Origin: Quadrisphaera granulorum
GTDB lineage: Bacteria > Actinomycetota > Actinomycetes > Actinomycetales > Quadrisphaeraceae
DNA length: 64,000 nucleotides
NCBI RefSeq assembly: GCF_003149145.1
Contig: NZ_QGDQ01000011.1
Coordinates: forward strand, 1 to 64,000
Reading direction: 5' to 3'
Shown: positions 17,145 through 27,579 of the stretch, one piece after another
Position numbering within the stretch: position 1 is the first letter of the stretch
How the letters are laid out: each line of letters begins with the position of its first letter
Position numbers and translations under genes: made by a program
Notes under the pieces: generated by a model
Databases searched by the model: none
The model's input: only the letters and a program-made list of their open reading frames with translations
Told to the model about the DNA's origin: nothing

Positions 17145-17165
17145 GGAAGCCACCCGCTCGGTAGG

Positions 17166-17171
17166 TAGCGT
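17166..17171 (+). promoter_or_regulatory. -10 hexamer of a leaderless GNAT gene
   Basis: TAGCGT six bases before the GTG at 17178, the same spacing as at 7915, 34920 and 32190. Confidence 0.45.
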
Positions 17172-17177
17172 GCCGTG

Positions 17178-17744
17178 GTGATCTCGACGACGACGACGAC
17201 GCGCAACGAGACCACAGGGGTCTCGGTGCGCCTGGTCCACGACGACGACGTCCCCACGCTCACCGACCTGCTGCGCCGCAGCCGCGAGCACCTCGCGCCG
17301 TGGGAGCCACTGCGCGACGCGTCCTTCTTCACGGAGACGTCGCAGCGGGCGAGCATCCAGGCGCTCCTGGAGCGGCACGCCGCCGGCACGCACGTCCCAC
17401 TGGTCATCACCGACGACGGCGACGTCGTCGGCCGGATCACCGTGAACGACGTCGTGCGCGGGGCGTTCCAATCGGCGCACCTGGGCTACTGGGTCGGAGC
17501 AGAGCACACGGGGCGCGGCGTCGCGACGGCTGCGGTGGCCGCCACGGTGCGCCTCGCCTTCGGCGAGCTGGGACTGCACCGTCTCCAGGCCGACACCCTG
17601 GTGCACAACGTCGCCTCCCAGACCGTGCTGGCGCGGAACGGCTTCTCCCGCATCGGCACGGCACCGCGCTACCTCAAGATCGCCGGGCGCTGGCAAGACC
17701 ACCACCTGCACCAGCTGCTCCACGACGACCACACCGACGCCTGA
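17178..17744 (+). CDS. GNAT acetyltransferase, RimJ/RimL-like
   Basis: A 188-residue acetyl-CoA-dependent N-acetyltransferase. Seen: VRLVHDDDVPTLTDLLRRSREHLAPWEP (RimJ-type N-terminus), the acetyl-CoA loop TGRGVATAAVAA, and LGLHRLQADTLVHNVASQTVLARNGFSRIG. Of two adjacent GTG codons (17175, 17178) I chose the second because it fits the leaderless spacing. The family acetylates ribosomal protein N-termini or antibiotics; nothing here decides which. It is convergent with dgdA and followed by two different hairpins. Confidence 0.8.
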   Translation: MISTTTTTRNETTGVSVRLVHDDDVPTLTDLLRRSREHLAPWEPLRDASFFTETSQRASIQALLERHAAGTHVPLVITDDGDVVGRITVNDVVRGAFQSAHLGYWVGAEHTGRGVATAAVAATVRLAFGELGLHRLQADTLVHNVASQTVLARNGFSRIGTAPRYLKIAGRWQDHHLHQLLHDDHTDA

Positions 17745-17772
17745 CTTCCCTCCCCCGTCCCCCGTTCCGCTC

Positions 17773-17825
17773 TTTCCGCGGCAAGTGCGCTTCCCGCGCC
17801 GCCGATGGCGCACTTGCCGCGGAAA
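17773..17825. repeat. TTTCCGCGGCAAGTGCGC palindrome, copy 1
   Basis: Perfect 18-bp inverted repeat with a 17-nt spacer, followed by GTGCGGGAA. A diverged copy with the same layout and tail (TTTCCACGGCA ... TGCCGTGGACAGTGCGGGAA) is at 47824-47885. It probably forms a stable stem in the 3' end of the GNAT transcript. Confidence 0.65.
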
Positions 17826-17842
17826 GTGCGGGAAGACGGAGA

Positions 17843-17889
17843 GGTGGCCGGGTGCCCATGATCACCGTGATTATGGGCACCCGGCCACC
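17843..17889. terminator. TGATCATGGGC hairpin between convergent genes
   Basis: 23-bp arms with one mismatch (GTGATTATG instead of GTGATCATG) and one central base, eight bases beyond the dgdA stop codon. Likely bidirectional terminator. Confidence 0.82.
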
Positions 17890-17896
17890 GTGCGGG

Positions 17897-20289
<2,393 letters not shown>

Positions 20290-20364
20290 CGTCGAGCGTG
20301 CCATCGCCCGAGCGGCCACCGGACGGCGGCGAGGCCGGTCGCAGACCAGGCGCACGGGTCCGAG

Positions 20365-20784
20365 CTAGTGGGTGCGCGGCCCGGGGGCGCCGTGAGCTGC
20401 CGCATCAGGCCCGCGTCGTCGCGCACCGCCCAGTGCTCGACGCCCTTGCCGCCTCGCATCCGGATGAGGTGCATCTGGCGGTACGCGAACTGCCGCCCGG
20501 TGGCCGGCAGGCCGAACCAGTCGCCGGTGTGGCGTCCGCTGTGGACGCAGTGCATGGCCACGAGGTCACCCTCGGCCACCATCTGGTCGACGGTCCACTG
20601 CTGGTCGGAGAAGGCGTGGGCCAGCAGCTCCATGAACATCGTGACGCTGCCCAGGCCCGGCGGGGTGCCGGGCGGCGCCTCGTGGTTGACGAACGACCCG
20701 TCCAGCAGCTCAGCCAGCGCGGTCTGGTCGTTGGTGGGGAAGACCTCCTCGAGGACGCGGCGCCGAGGCCTTGTTGGCCTCCAC
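20365..20784 (-). pseudogene. Broken SnoaL-like ester cyclase
   Basis: The body (VLEEVFPTNDQTALAELLDGSFVNHEAPPG, then HAFSDQQWTVDQMVAEGDLVAMH, GRHTGDWFGLPATGRQFAYRQ, IRMRGGKGVEHWAVRD) is a clear SnoaL-like ester cyclase. The expected start GTG-GAG-GCC-AAC-AAG (20784) is one frame off from the body, and at the C-terminus the frame runs past the natural end into the LysR gene while a TAG sits one frame over at 20365. I infer two frameshifts and loss of function, or sequencing errors at two sites. An internal ATG would give only a truncated domain. Confidence 0.6.
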
Positions 20785-20804
20785 GCTGTCGACGGGTCGG
20801 GCCC

Positions 20805-21092
20805 CTCCTCAGGGTGCTCGACGAGGCAGCCGGAGACCCAGCGCTGGCGCAGCTCCGCGACGAGCTCGTCGAACAGCGGCTCCAGGGCCTGCGGCGCTTC
20901 GCGGAGCTCCTCGCCGAGCGCGGCGCGCTGAAGCCCAGGCTGACCGTCGACCGCGCCCGCGACCTCATCTGGACCCTCTGCGCACAGAGCAACTACGACG
21001 CCCTCGTCGGCGCCCGCGGGTGGAGCCACACCGAGTACCGCGAGTGGCTGAGCGACGCGCTGGCCGCTGCGCTCCTGCCGACCGCCGGCTAG
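20805..21092 (+). pseudogene. C-terminal fragment of a TetR-family regulator
   Basis: The frame reads LLRVLDEAAGDPALAQLRDEL, then QRLQGLRRFAELLAERGALKP and DLIWTLCAQSNYDALVGARGWS, ending AALLPTAG. This is the ligand-domain end of an actinobacterial TetR protein. The DNA-binding N-terminus is missing: upstream bases belong to the ester-cyclase remnant on the other strand. The two fragments abut at about 20785-20805, so one deletion probably removed both the TetR N-terminus and their shared promoter. 21093-21229 shows nothing but the next gene's promoter region. Confidence 0.6.
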
Positions 21093-21229
21093 TCGTTCTG
21101 CTCGGGGACGTCGGGGCGGCGCTCATGCGGGACGCACACCCGGGTCGGGAACCCGCAGCGGGCGGGGTGCCTGCAGGGCCGCAGCACGTCGTCGCCAAGA
21201 TGAGAGCACCTCGACGAAGGAGTCGCCCC

Positions 21230-22123
21230 GTGCCGTACCGCACCGACCGCACCATCTCCCCCGCCGACGGCCTGGAGCTGGCCACCACCACGTGGGACGA
21301 CGTCAGCGGCACCCCGCGCGGCGTGGTCCAGCTGGTCCACGGCCTCGCCGAGTACACGGCCCGCTACGACAGGTTCGCCCGAGCCCTCAACGCTGCGGGC
21401 TTCGTCGTCTCCGGCGCCGATACGCGCGGCCACGGCGGCTCGGTCTCCGCGACGGTGCCGCTGGGCAGCTTCGGCGTCCCCGGGGCGGCGGGCTTCTTCG
21501 CCGACACCGCCGCGTACGCCGGTCGCCTGGCACGCCAGTACCCCGACCTGCCGCTGTTCGCGTTCGCGCACTCGCTGGGCTCGATGTGCCTGCAAAACGT
21601 GCTCATCAACGACCCGGTGCCCTACGCCGGCGTGGTGCTGTCCGGGACGACAACGCTCGACGGGCTCATCGCGGTGGTCCAGGGCCTCGCCGCCGACCCC
21701 GACGCGGGCGAGGGGCTCGCCGGCTTCAACGCGGGGTTCGAGCAGCGCACGGGGTTCGAGTGGCTCAGCCGTGACGCCGCCGAGGTGGACGCGTACGTCG
21801 CCGATCCGCTGTGCGGTTTCGCCACCGAGGACGCCGTGCTCGGCGGCATCCTCGCCACCGCGGAGCGCACGGCGGACCCCGCCGCGCTCGGCCGGATCCG
21901 CTCCGACCTGCCGCTGCTGCTCGTCTCCGGCGACGCAGACCCGGTCGGCGGTCGCGGCGGTGCGCACGTCACGGCGCTGGCGGAGCGGTACCGCTCGGCG
22001 GGTCTGGCGGACGTCACCGTGAACCTCTACCCGGGCGCCCGCCACGAGCTGGTCAACGAGACCAACCGCGACGAGGTCACCGCCGACGTCGTCGCCTGGC
22101 TGGAGTCTCACCTGCCCTCGTGA
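21230..22123 (+). CDS. Alpha/beta hydrolase, monoacylglycerol-lipase-like
   Basis: A 297-residue serine hydrolase. Seen: oxyanion loop VVQLVHGLAEYTARYDRFA, DTRGHGGS, nucleophile elbow AHSLGSM (the first Gly of GxSxG is Ala), acid in LLVSGDADPVGGRG and His in YPGARHELVNE. These resemble lysophospholipase/monoacylglycerol lipases of the PldB group. No signal peptide, so cytosolic. GTG start with AAGGAG eight bases upstream. Monocistronic, followed by a hairpin. Confidence 0.8.
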   Translation: MPYRTDRTISPADGLELATTTWDDVSGTPRGVVQLVHGLAEYTARYDRFARALNAAGFVVSGADTRGHGGSVSATVPLGSFGVPGAAGFFADTAAYAGRLARQYPDLPLFAFAHSLGSMCLQNVLINDPVPYAGVVLSGTTTLDGLIAVVQGLAADPDAGEGLAGFNAGFEQRTGFEWLSRDAAEVDAYVADPLCGFATEDAVLGGILATAERTADPAALGRIRSDLPLLLVSGDADPVGGRGGAHVTALAERYRSAGLADVTVNLYPGARHELVNETNRDEVTADVVAWLESHLPS

Positions 22124-22135
22124 CCTCCCCTCCCC

Positions 22136-22185
22136 GACGATCAAGGACGTTCAGCGCGGCAACGTGCACAGCTTCCTTGATCGTC
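22136..22185. terminator. Inverted repeat after the hydrolase gene
   Basis: GACGATCAAGGA and TCCTTGATCGTC, 12-bp perfect arms with a 26-nt spacer, 12 bases after the stop. Unrelated in sequence to the other hairpin families. Confidence 0.55.
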
Positions 22186-22325
22186 ACGGGCAGGGTGATG
22201 ATGATCCAGCGAATCCACTCCGCCGGGGGTGCTCCGGCGGGCGGCGGCCGCGCTGAGCAGCCAGGATGGGCAGCGCGGACGTCCAGACGGGTGCGGCTGC
22301 ACGCCCCCATCCGTGAGGACCCCCG

Positions 22326-23351
22326 ATGACCGCCGACGCTGCCGCGCGCGCCGCCACCACTTCGGCTCCGGACGGGCCTCTGCGCTGCGCCGTCGTCGTC
22401 AACCCAGCCCGCGTGGAGGACCTCGAGCAGCGCCGCGCCGCTGTCGACGCCGCCCTCACCGACGCCGGCTGGCCTGCACCGGAGTGGATCGAGACGACGC
22501 CGGACAGCCCCGGCGTCGAGCAGGCCCGGCAAGCGGCGGCCGACGGGTTCGACGTCGTCTTCGCGTGCGGCGGCGACGGGACGGTCCGCTCGTGCGTGGA
22601 AGGTCTGGTCGGGACGTCGACGGCGCTCGCCATCCTCCCGGCCGGCACCGGCAACCTGCTCGCCACCAACCTCGGCGTCCCGCAGGACCCGACCGCGGGG
22701 GTGGGGCTGGTGCTGGAGCGCGGGCGCCGCCGGATCGACGTCGGCGTCGTCGCCGGAGACGACGACGACGACAGAGATCAGCAGGACGACGACGGCGAGC
22801 GCGGGTCCGGCCAAGCCTTCGCGGTGATGGCGGGGATGGGCTTCGACGCGGCGATGCTCGACGACGCCGACTCCCGGCTCAAGAGCAGGTTCGGCCCCGT
22901 CGCCTACGTGGTGTCGGCGGTCAAGCACCTGGGCGACCGGAGCATGCACCTGGAGATCACCCTCGACGACCACCCGCCCCTGCGGCGGCGCGCGCGCAGC
23001 GTGGTGGTCGGCAACGTCGGTCGACTGCAGGCCGGGGTGCGGTTGCTGGAGCACGCGAGCCCTGACGACGGCGTCGTCGACGTCGCCGTCCTCGCCCCTC
23101 GGAACCTCGCGCACTGGGTGCGGTTGGCGTGGGGCGTGGTGCGCCGCCACTCCCGCGTGCCGCACCTGGAAGTGCACCGCGCCTCGCGCGTGGTGGTGCG
23201 CGCCGACCGGGAGCACCCGCGGGAGCTCGACGGTGACGTCATCGACCCCGGACGCTCACTGGTGGTGAACGTGCGGGAGCGCTCGCTGGAGCCGTGCGTA
23301 CCGCAGCCGGAACGCAGCGCCGACCTCGCGGAGGGCTCCGAGCGCCTCTGA
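22326..23351 (+). CDS. Diacylglycerol/sphingosine kinase-family lipid kinase
   Basis: A 341-residue ATP-dependent kinase of the DAGK catalytic-domain family. Seen: VVVNPARV, the nucleotide motif FACGGDGTVRSCVEGL, ILPAGTGNLLATNLGVP, and MAGMGFDAAMLDD, VVGNVGRLQAG and ELDGDVI, in family order. An acidic insert (about residues 140-158: runs of Asp, QQDDDGERGSG) interrupts the fold and is not typical. Product could be phosphatidic acid or a phosphorylated sphingoid/polyprenoid lipid. Start ATG 22326. Confidence 0.82.
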   Translation: MTADAAARAATTSAPDGPLRCAVVVNPARVEDLEQRRAAVDAALTDAGWPAPEWIETTPDSPGVEQARQAAADGFDVVFACGGDGTVRSCVEGLVGTSTALAILPAGTGNLLATNLGVPQDPTAGVGLVLERGRRRIDVGVVAGDDDDDRDQQDDDGERGSGQAFAVMAGMGFDAAMLDDADSRLKSRFGPVAYVVSAVKHLGDRSMHLEITLDDHPPLRRRARSVVVGNVGRLQAGVRLLEHASPDDGVVDVAVLAPRNLAHWVRLAWGVVRRHSRVPHLEVHRASRVVVRADREHPRELDGDVIDPGRSLVVNVRERSLEPCVPQPERSADLAEGSERL

Positions 23352-23382
23352 GGACCAGAGGATCTCCGAGAGGCGTCGGGAG

Positions 23383-23880
23383 TCAGGAGTCGGGCCAGAC
23401 GAGCGGGTCCACGGTCGCGTCGTGGTGCATGGTGAGGACCCTCAGCACCACGAGCTCGTGGTCGCCGGCCGGGTACACGTGCTCGATCGAGGTCTCCAAC
23501 CGGGCCGGGGCCGCATCGAGCAGGACGGCACCGAACTCGGTGGTGTGGTGAGGCACGTCCACGAGGCGCCGGCGGCGGTCGCGCGACGCCAGCTGCCGCG
23601 CGCGATCGGCATGGGCCTTCGCGAGGACGGAGACCCCGATCCGGGGCGCGGCACGGAGCTCCTTCCACGTCGTCGACGATTGCTGCACCGCGAAGGTGAC
23701 GAGGGGCGGCACGAAGGAGACGCCCGCGGTGAAGGACGAGGCGACCATCACCACGGCCTGCCCCTCGACGTGGGCGCCCACCGCCACCAGGACCGACGGC
23801 ACGCAGGCGAGGGCTCGGCGCATCTCGTCGGGGTCGGTCGTGCGCACCATCGACGACGGCGGCCCGCCGTTGGCGCTCAT
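23383..23880 (-). CDS. Flavin reductase (two-component monooxygenase partner)
   Basis: A 165-residue flavin reductase-like domain that would supply FMNH2 from NAD(P)H. Family marks: MRRALACVPSVLVAVGAHVEGQAVVMVASSFTAGVSFVPPLVTFAVQ, then WKELRAAPRIGVSVLAKAHADRARQLASRDR, and YPAGDHELVVLRVL at the end. It is the last gene of the eight-gene flavin operon and overlaps the transporter-kinase stop (ATGA). Two LLM monooxygenases upstream in the same operon need exactly this partner. Comparable to HpaC/RutF or the reductase RcaB of riboflavin-degrading Microbacterium. Confidence 0.85.
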   Translation of the reverse strand: MSANGGPPSSMVRTTDPDEMRRALACVPSVLVAVGAHVEGQAVVMVASSFTAGVSFVPPLVTFAVQQSSTTWKELRAAPRIGVSVLAKAHADRARQLASRDRRRRLVDVPHHTTEFGAVLLDAAPARLETSIEHVYPAGDHELVVLRVLTMHHDATVDPLVWPDS

Positions 23881-25595
23881 GCCGGGCGTCCGAGGATTGC
23901 GCGGGCGCGGCGCTCGTCGTCGCGCATGGCCTCGACGAGCGCCGCGGGGTCGGCGAAGGCTCGCTGGCCGCGCAAGCGCCGGACCATCGTCACGGAGACC
24001 TCGGCGCCGTACAGGTCGCCATCGAAGTCGAGGACGTGCACCTCGGCAGTGCGGGCCTGGCCCGCGAAGGTCGGGTTGACCCCGATGGAGACGAGAGCAG
24101 GCCTGGGCTGCGCCTCGTGTCCCACCGTGAGGTCCCCGAGGTAGACCCCGTCGGACGGCAGTGCGGATCCCTCGGCCAGCTCGATGTTCGCGGTGGGGTA
24201 ACCCAGGCCGCGCCCCACCCCGGCACCGTGCACCACCCGCCCGCGGAGCTGAACGGGCCGTTCTGCGCGCTCCGACGCGGGCAGGAGCGCGCCGGCCACG
24301 ACGGCCACCAGGCACGCCAGCGCGAGCGCCCCGAGCGCCGCAGCGGGACTGGCCACGGCGAGCACCGCGGCGGTCACGGCACTTCCGAGCACAGCACCCA
24401 GCTGCTTCGCCGTGTTGAACGTGCTCGACGCCGCCCCGAGCTCGGCCCTGGGGACCTCCTGCACAGCACTCAACGAGAAGGGGGACCAGACGAACGCGTT
24501 GGCGATGCCGTAGACGCCGAACGCGCCGGCCAGGGCCCAGGGTGGCCCCTCCCCCTGCATCAGGTATCCGGCGCCCGCCACGGAGATCCCGAGCAGGGAG
24601 GTGCCGAGCAGCGCGGTGACGCGGGGCCCGGCCCGCCCGGTGAGCGCGCCGACGAAGGGCACCGCGGCGACGCAGAGGATGCCCATCGGCAGCAGCAGCA
24701 TCGACGCTGCCGCGGCGGAGAGTCCCGCGGAGCCCTGCAGGTACAGCATCAGCGGAACCGGCGCCGACGCGACGCAGCAGGCTGCTGCTGCGGCGCCGGT
24801 CGATCCGGCGACGAACGGCCGGCGGGACAGCAGGCGCACCGGGACCAGCGCGCCGGTACCCAGACGCGACTGCCCGACCACGACCGCGGCCACCGCCACG
24901 ACACCGGCAATCACCAGAGCGGCGCGCAGCGGGGTGGAGGTGACCCCGGAGACCCCCTGCACGCCGACGACGACGGCGAGCACCCCCACCATCAGGGCCG
25001 CGACCGGCGCGAGCGGCAACCGCACCGGCAGCCGTGGCGAGGACGGCACGAACCGCAGGACGGCTACCGCCGTCACGACGCCGACGGGAACATTGACGAG
25101 GAAGACGGCCGGCCACCCCCAGCGGTCGACGAGCACGCCGCCGAGCACCGGACCGACCACGGTGGCTGCTCCGCCCCCACCGCTCCAGACCGCGAGCGCG
25201 GTGGCCAGCGCCGGCGGCTCGAACAGCTCCCGGATGATCGCGAGGCACTGCGGGGTGAGCAACGCCGCGCCGAGTCCCTGCACGGCCCGCCAGATCACCA
25301 GCGCGCCGACGCTCGGAGCCGCCGCACAGCCCACCGAGGCGATGGTGAACACCGCAAGCCCGACCAGGTACACGCGCCGCCGGCCGAACCGGTCGCCGAT
25401 CCGGCCCGTGACGAGCAGGGGAACGGCGAGCGCCAGCAGGTAGGCGCTGTTGACCCAGACGGTCTGCGCTGGAGTGGCCCCCAAGTCCCGGGCCATCGCG
25501 GGAAGCGCGACGGACACGACGGTGCCGTCGATCAGCAGCACGAAGAAGCCGAGGCACAGCGCCGACAGCGCAGCCCACCGGCGTCTGGTGGTCAC
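23877..25595 (-). CDS. MFS transporter fused to a riboflavin kinase domain
   Basis: A 572-residue fusion. Residues 1 to about 440 are a 14-helix DHA2-type MFS carrier (LLIDGTVVSVALP in helix 1, GRIGDRFGRRRVY, GPVLGGVLVDRWGWP, FNTAKQLG). Residues about 445-572 are a full riboflavin kinase domain as in the RibF C-terminus: RGRVVHGAGVGRGLGYPTAN, DGVYLGDL, SIGVNPTF, EVHVLDFDGDLYGAEVSV. The ATP/flavin PTAN motif and the DFDGDLYG motif are intact. I infer transport and phosphorylation of riboflavin to FMN at the inner membrane face. No FAD synthetase domain is attached. GTG start overlaps the upstream monooxygenase stop (GTGA). One continuous frame; no sign of an artefactual join. Confidence 0.85.
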   Translation of the reverse strand: MTTRRRWAALSALCLGFFVLLIDGTVVSVALPAMARDLGATPAQTVWVNSAYLLALAVPLLVTGRIGDRFGRRRVYLVGLAVFTIASVGCAAAPSVGALVIWRAVQGLGAALLTPQCLAIIRELFEPPALATALAVWSGGGGAATVVGPVLGGVLVDRWGWPAVFLVNVPVGVVTAVAVLRFVPSSPRLPVRLPLAPVAALMVGVLAVVVGVQGVSGVTSTPLRAALVIAGVVAVAAVVVGQSRLGTGALVPVRLLSRRPFVAGSTGAAAAACCVASAPVPLMLYLQGSAGLSAAAASMLLLPMGILCVAAVPFVGALTGRAGPRVTALLGTSLLGISVAGAGYLMQGEGPPWALAGAFGVYGIANAFVWSPFSLSAVQEVPRAELGAASSTFNTAKQLGAVLGSAVTAAVLAVASPAAALGALALACLVAVVAGALLPASERAERPVQLRGRVVHGAGVGRGLGYPTANIELAEGSALPSDGVYLGDLTVGHEAQPRPALVSIGVNPTFAGQARTAEVHVLDFDGDLYGAEVSVTMVRRLRGQRAFADPAALVEAMRDDERRARAILGRPA

Positions 25596-26932
25596 GTCCG
25601 CAGTGCCAGGTTCTCGCGCAGGGTGGCGCCCGGGTACCGCGGTGCGAGCGCGCCGCGAGACCGCAACGCCGGCATCAGCAGCTCGCTCAGCCGGTCGAAA
25701 CCTCCGGGAGCGCCGAGCGGACTGGAGAGCATGAACCCGCCGGGGCCGCCCACGGCGTCGAAGGTCTCCTGCAGCGTGTCCGCGACCGTCTCGGCGTCAC
25801 CGACGACCATGTGGTCGAGACCGGCTGCAGCGCGGCGCCCCCGTTCGAAGAACTCCTCCCGCGTGACGCACGCGGCCGGGCCCAGCTCGTCGACGAGCCC
25901 ACCGACGAACCCTGCCGGGCTGGCCTGCGCCGCCCGGATCTCGTCGTGGAGCTCGCCGAGCCGGAAGGAGGCCGGCAGCGTGGAGAAGTCGTAGCCGGAG
26001 TTGTGCGAGAGGAAGACCCCGACCGCCTCCGGGTTCCAGAAGCGCAGCAGCTCGTCGCGCTCGGCGAGGGCGCCGGCGGTGGTCGGCGCGACGATCGCCT
26101 GGGTCGCCCAGAGGATCCCCACCTCGGCGGGGTCTCTGCCGACGTCCACGAGGGCCCGGTCCAGGGCCGCGCGGTGCCGCTGCTGGGCGGTGACGGTCGG
26201 ACCGAAGCCGAAGACGAGGTCCGCGAAGGAGGCGCTCGCGGCGATGCCCCGGGGGGAGGCGCCGGCCTGCACGATCGGTGGGTGCCGCTGTGGACTCGGG
26301 ACGCTGGCGAGCGGACCGCGCACGGAGAAGAAGCGACCCTCGTGGTGGATCGGGTGCACCTTTCGCGGATCGGCGAAGCGGCCGGTGACGACGTCGCGCA
26401 CGATGGCGTCGGGTTCGACCGAGTCCCACAGGGCGCGGCAGACGGAGACGAACTCCTCCATGCGTTCGTAGCGCAGGTCGTGGTCCATGAGGTGGTCCGC
26501 CCCGTGGTTCGCCGCGTCGCTGCCCCGGGTCGAGGCGACGACGTTGAAGGCGATCCGCCCACCGGTGACGTGGTCCAGCGAGTTCAGTAACCGCGCGACG
26601 GTGAAGGGGTGCATGAAGGTGGAGGAGTAGGTGAGGCCGAAGCCGATGTGCCGGGTCGCGGTGGACAGGACCGCGATCACGGGGGCCATGTCGTGCCGTG
26701 GCCACTGGATGCCCCACTCCACGGCGGCGTCGATGCTGCCGCGCCAGGTGGAGGGGACCCCGGAGCCGTCTCCGAAGAAGAGCAGGTCGACGCCTGCTCG
26801 TTCCGCGGCGATCGCGACCTGCCGGTAGCCGGCAAGATCGGGGAAGGTTATCCCGGCTGATCCATCGGCCAGGGCCCAGCGTCCCTCGGTGTGCGCGAAG
26901 GACAGGTCGTAGGCCACGTGCATCCCCGTCAT
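25592..26932 (-). CDS. LLM monooxygenase, riboflavin-lyase (RcaE)-like candidate
   Basis: A 446-residue FMNH2-dependent TIM-barrel monooxygenase of the NtaA/SnaA/DszA group. Seen: AERAGVDLLFFGDGSG, HIGFGLTYSSTFMHPFTVARLLNSLDHVTGGRIAFNVVAS, NHGADHLMDHDLRYERMEEFVSVCRALWDS, and the flavin region VPSPQRHPPIVQAGASPRG. Riboflavin lyase RcaE, which splits riboflavin to lumichrome and ribose using FMNH2, belongs to this structural class. Placement between a riboflavin kinase fusion and a flavin reductase makes that the best guess, not a proven call; other polar substrates are possible. ATGA overlap with the hydrolase upstream. Confidence 0.7.
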   Translation of the reverse strand: MTGMHVAYDLSFAHTEGRWALADGSAGITFPDLAGYRQVAIAAERAGVDLLFFGDGSGVPSTWRGSIDAAVEWGIQWPRHDMAPVIAVLSTATRHIGFGLTYSSTFMHPFTVARLLNSLDHVTGGRIAFNVVASTRGSDAANHGADHLMDHDLRYERMEEFVSVCRALWDSVEPDAIVRDVVTGRFADPRKVHPIHHEGRFFSVRGPLASVPSPQRHPPIVQAGASPRGIAASASFADLVFGFGPTVTAQQRHRAALDRALVDVGRDPAEVGILWATQAIVAPTTAGALAERDELLRFWNPEAVGVFLSHNSGYDFSTLPASFRLGELHDEIRAAQASPAGFVGGLVDELGPAACVTREEFFERGRRAAAGLDHMVVGDAETVADTLQETFDAVGGPGGFMLSSPLGAPGGFDRLSELLMPALRSRGALAPRYPGATLRENLALRT

Positions 26933-27579
26933 CGCGACTCTCCTCGCCCCAGCCCCCGCCACAGGGCGGTGACGTGCTCGGCCGACGCAATCACCGCGAT
27001 GTTCGCCGCGAGCAGCTGCAGCGCCGCGGCGGCCAACTCGGGGGTGTAAGCCGTCGTCGCGTCCGCGGGCACGACCACGGGCCAGTCGAGCTGCATCGCG
27101 TCCTGCGCGGTCGCCAAGACACAGCACTCGCTCGTCAGTCCCACCACCGTCACCCAGCCGACCTCCGCCGCCGTCAGGCGCTCCGCCAGGTCTGTTCCGG
27201 CGAAGCCGCTGTAGCCGCGCTTGACCACCCGCACCTCACCGGCTGTGGGGGTGACCCGGTACCACTGCGCGCCCTGCGAGCCGGTCACGCACGGCTGCTC
27301 GGCCTCGCCCGTCGTGGTGCCGCGCAACCAGTCGCTGGCCCGCCACGGCCGGGCGGGGTCGCTGGCGAGCTCCACCCACACCACCGGCACGCCGAGGGCA
27401 CGGGCACGCTCGACGAGGTCTCCGATCCGACCGACGACCGCGTCCAGTTCGGCGGTGGACTCGGCCGACAACCCGTACTCGCCGAGCCTGCTCGGGTCAG
27501 CGAAGTCACGTTGGACGTCGACGACGACGAGGGCGGGCCGGCCACGCAGCGCGGCCAGCCGCGGGTCGGCGGCACTCAC
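26929..27579 (-). CDS. Isochorismatase-fold cysteine hydrolase, RutB-like
   Basis: A 216-residue amidase of the cysteine hydrolase family. The catalytic triad is visible: Asp21 in ALVVVDVQRDF, Lys120 in VVKRGYSGF and Cys153 in LTSECCVLATAQDA, followed by the usual VPADATTAY. RutB of the pyrimidine Rut pathway (ureidoacrylate amidohydrolase) and nicotinamidases share this layout. It lies between a RutA-like and a RcaE-like monooxygenase and overlaps both neighbours by 4 nt, so it probably hydrolyses the ureido/amide product of one of them. GTG start at 27579. Confidence 0.78.
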   Translation of the reverse strand: MSAADPRLAALRGRPALVVVDVQRDFADPSRLGEYGLSAESTAELDAVVGRIGDLVERARALGVPVVWVELASDPARPWRASDWLRGTTTGEAEQPCVTGSQGAQWYRVTPTAGEVRVVKRGYSGFAGTDLAERLTAAEVGWVTVVGLTSECCVLATAQDAMQLDWPVVVPADATTAYTPELAAAALQLLAANIAVIASAEHVTALWRGLGRGESR

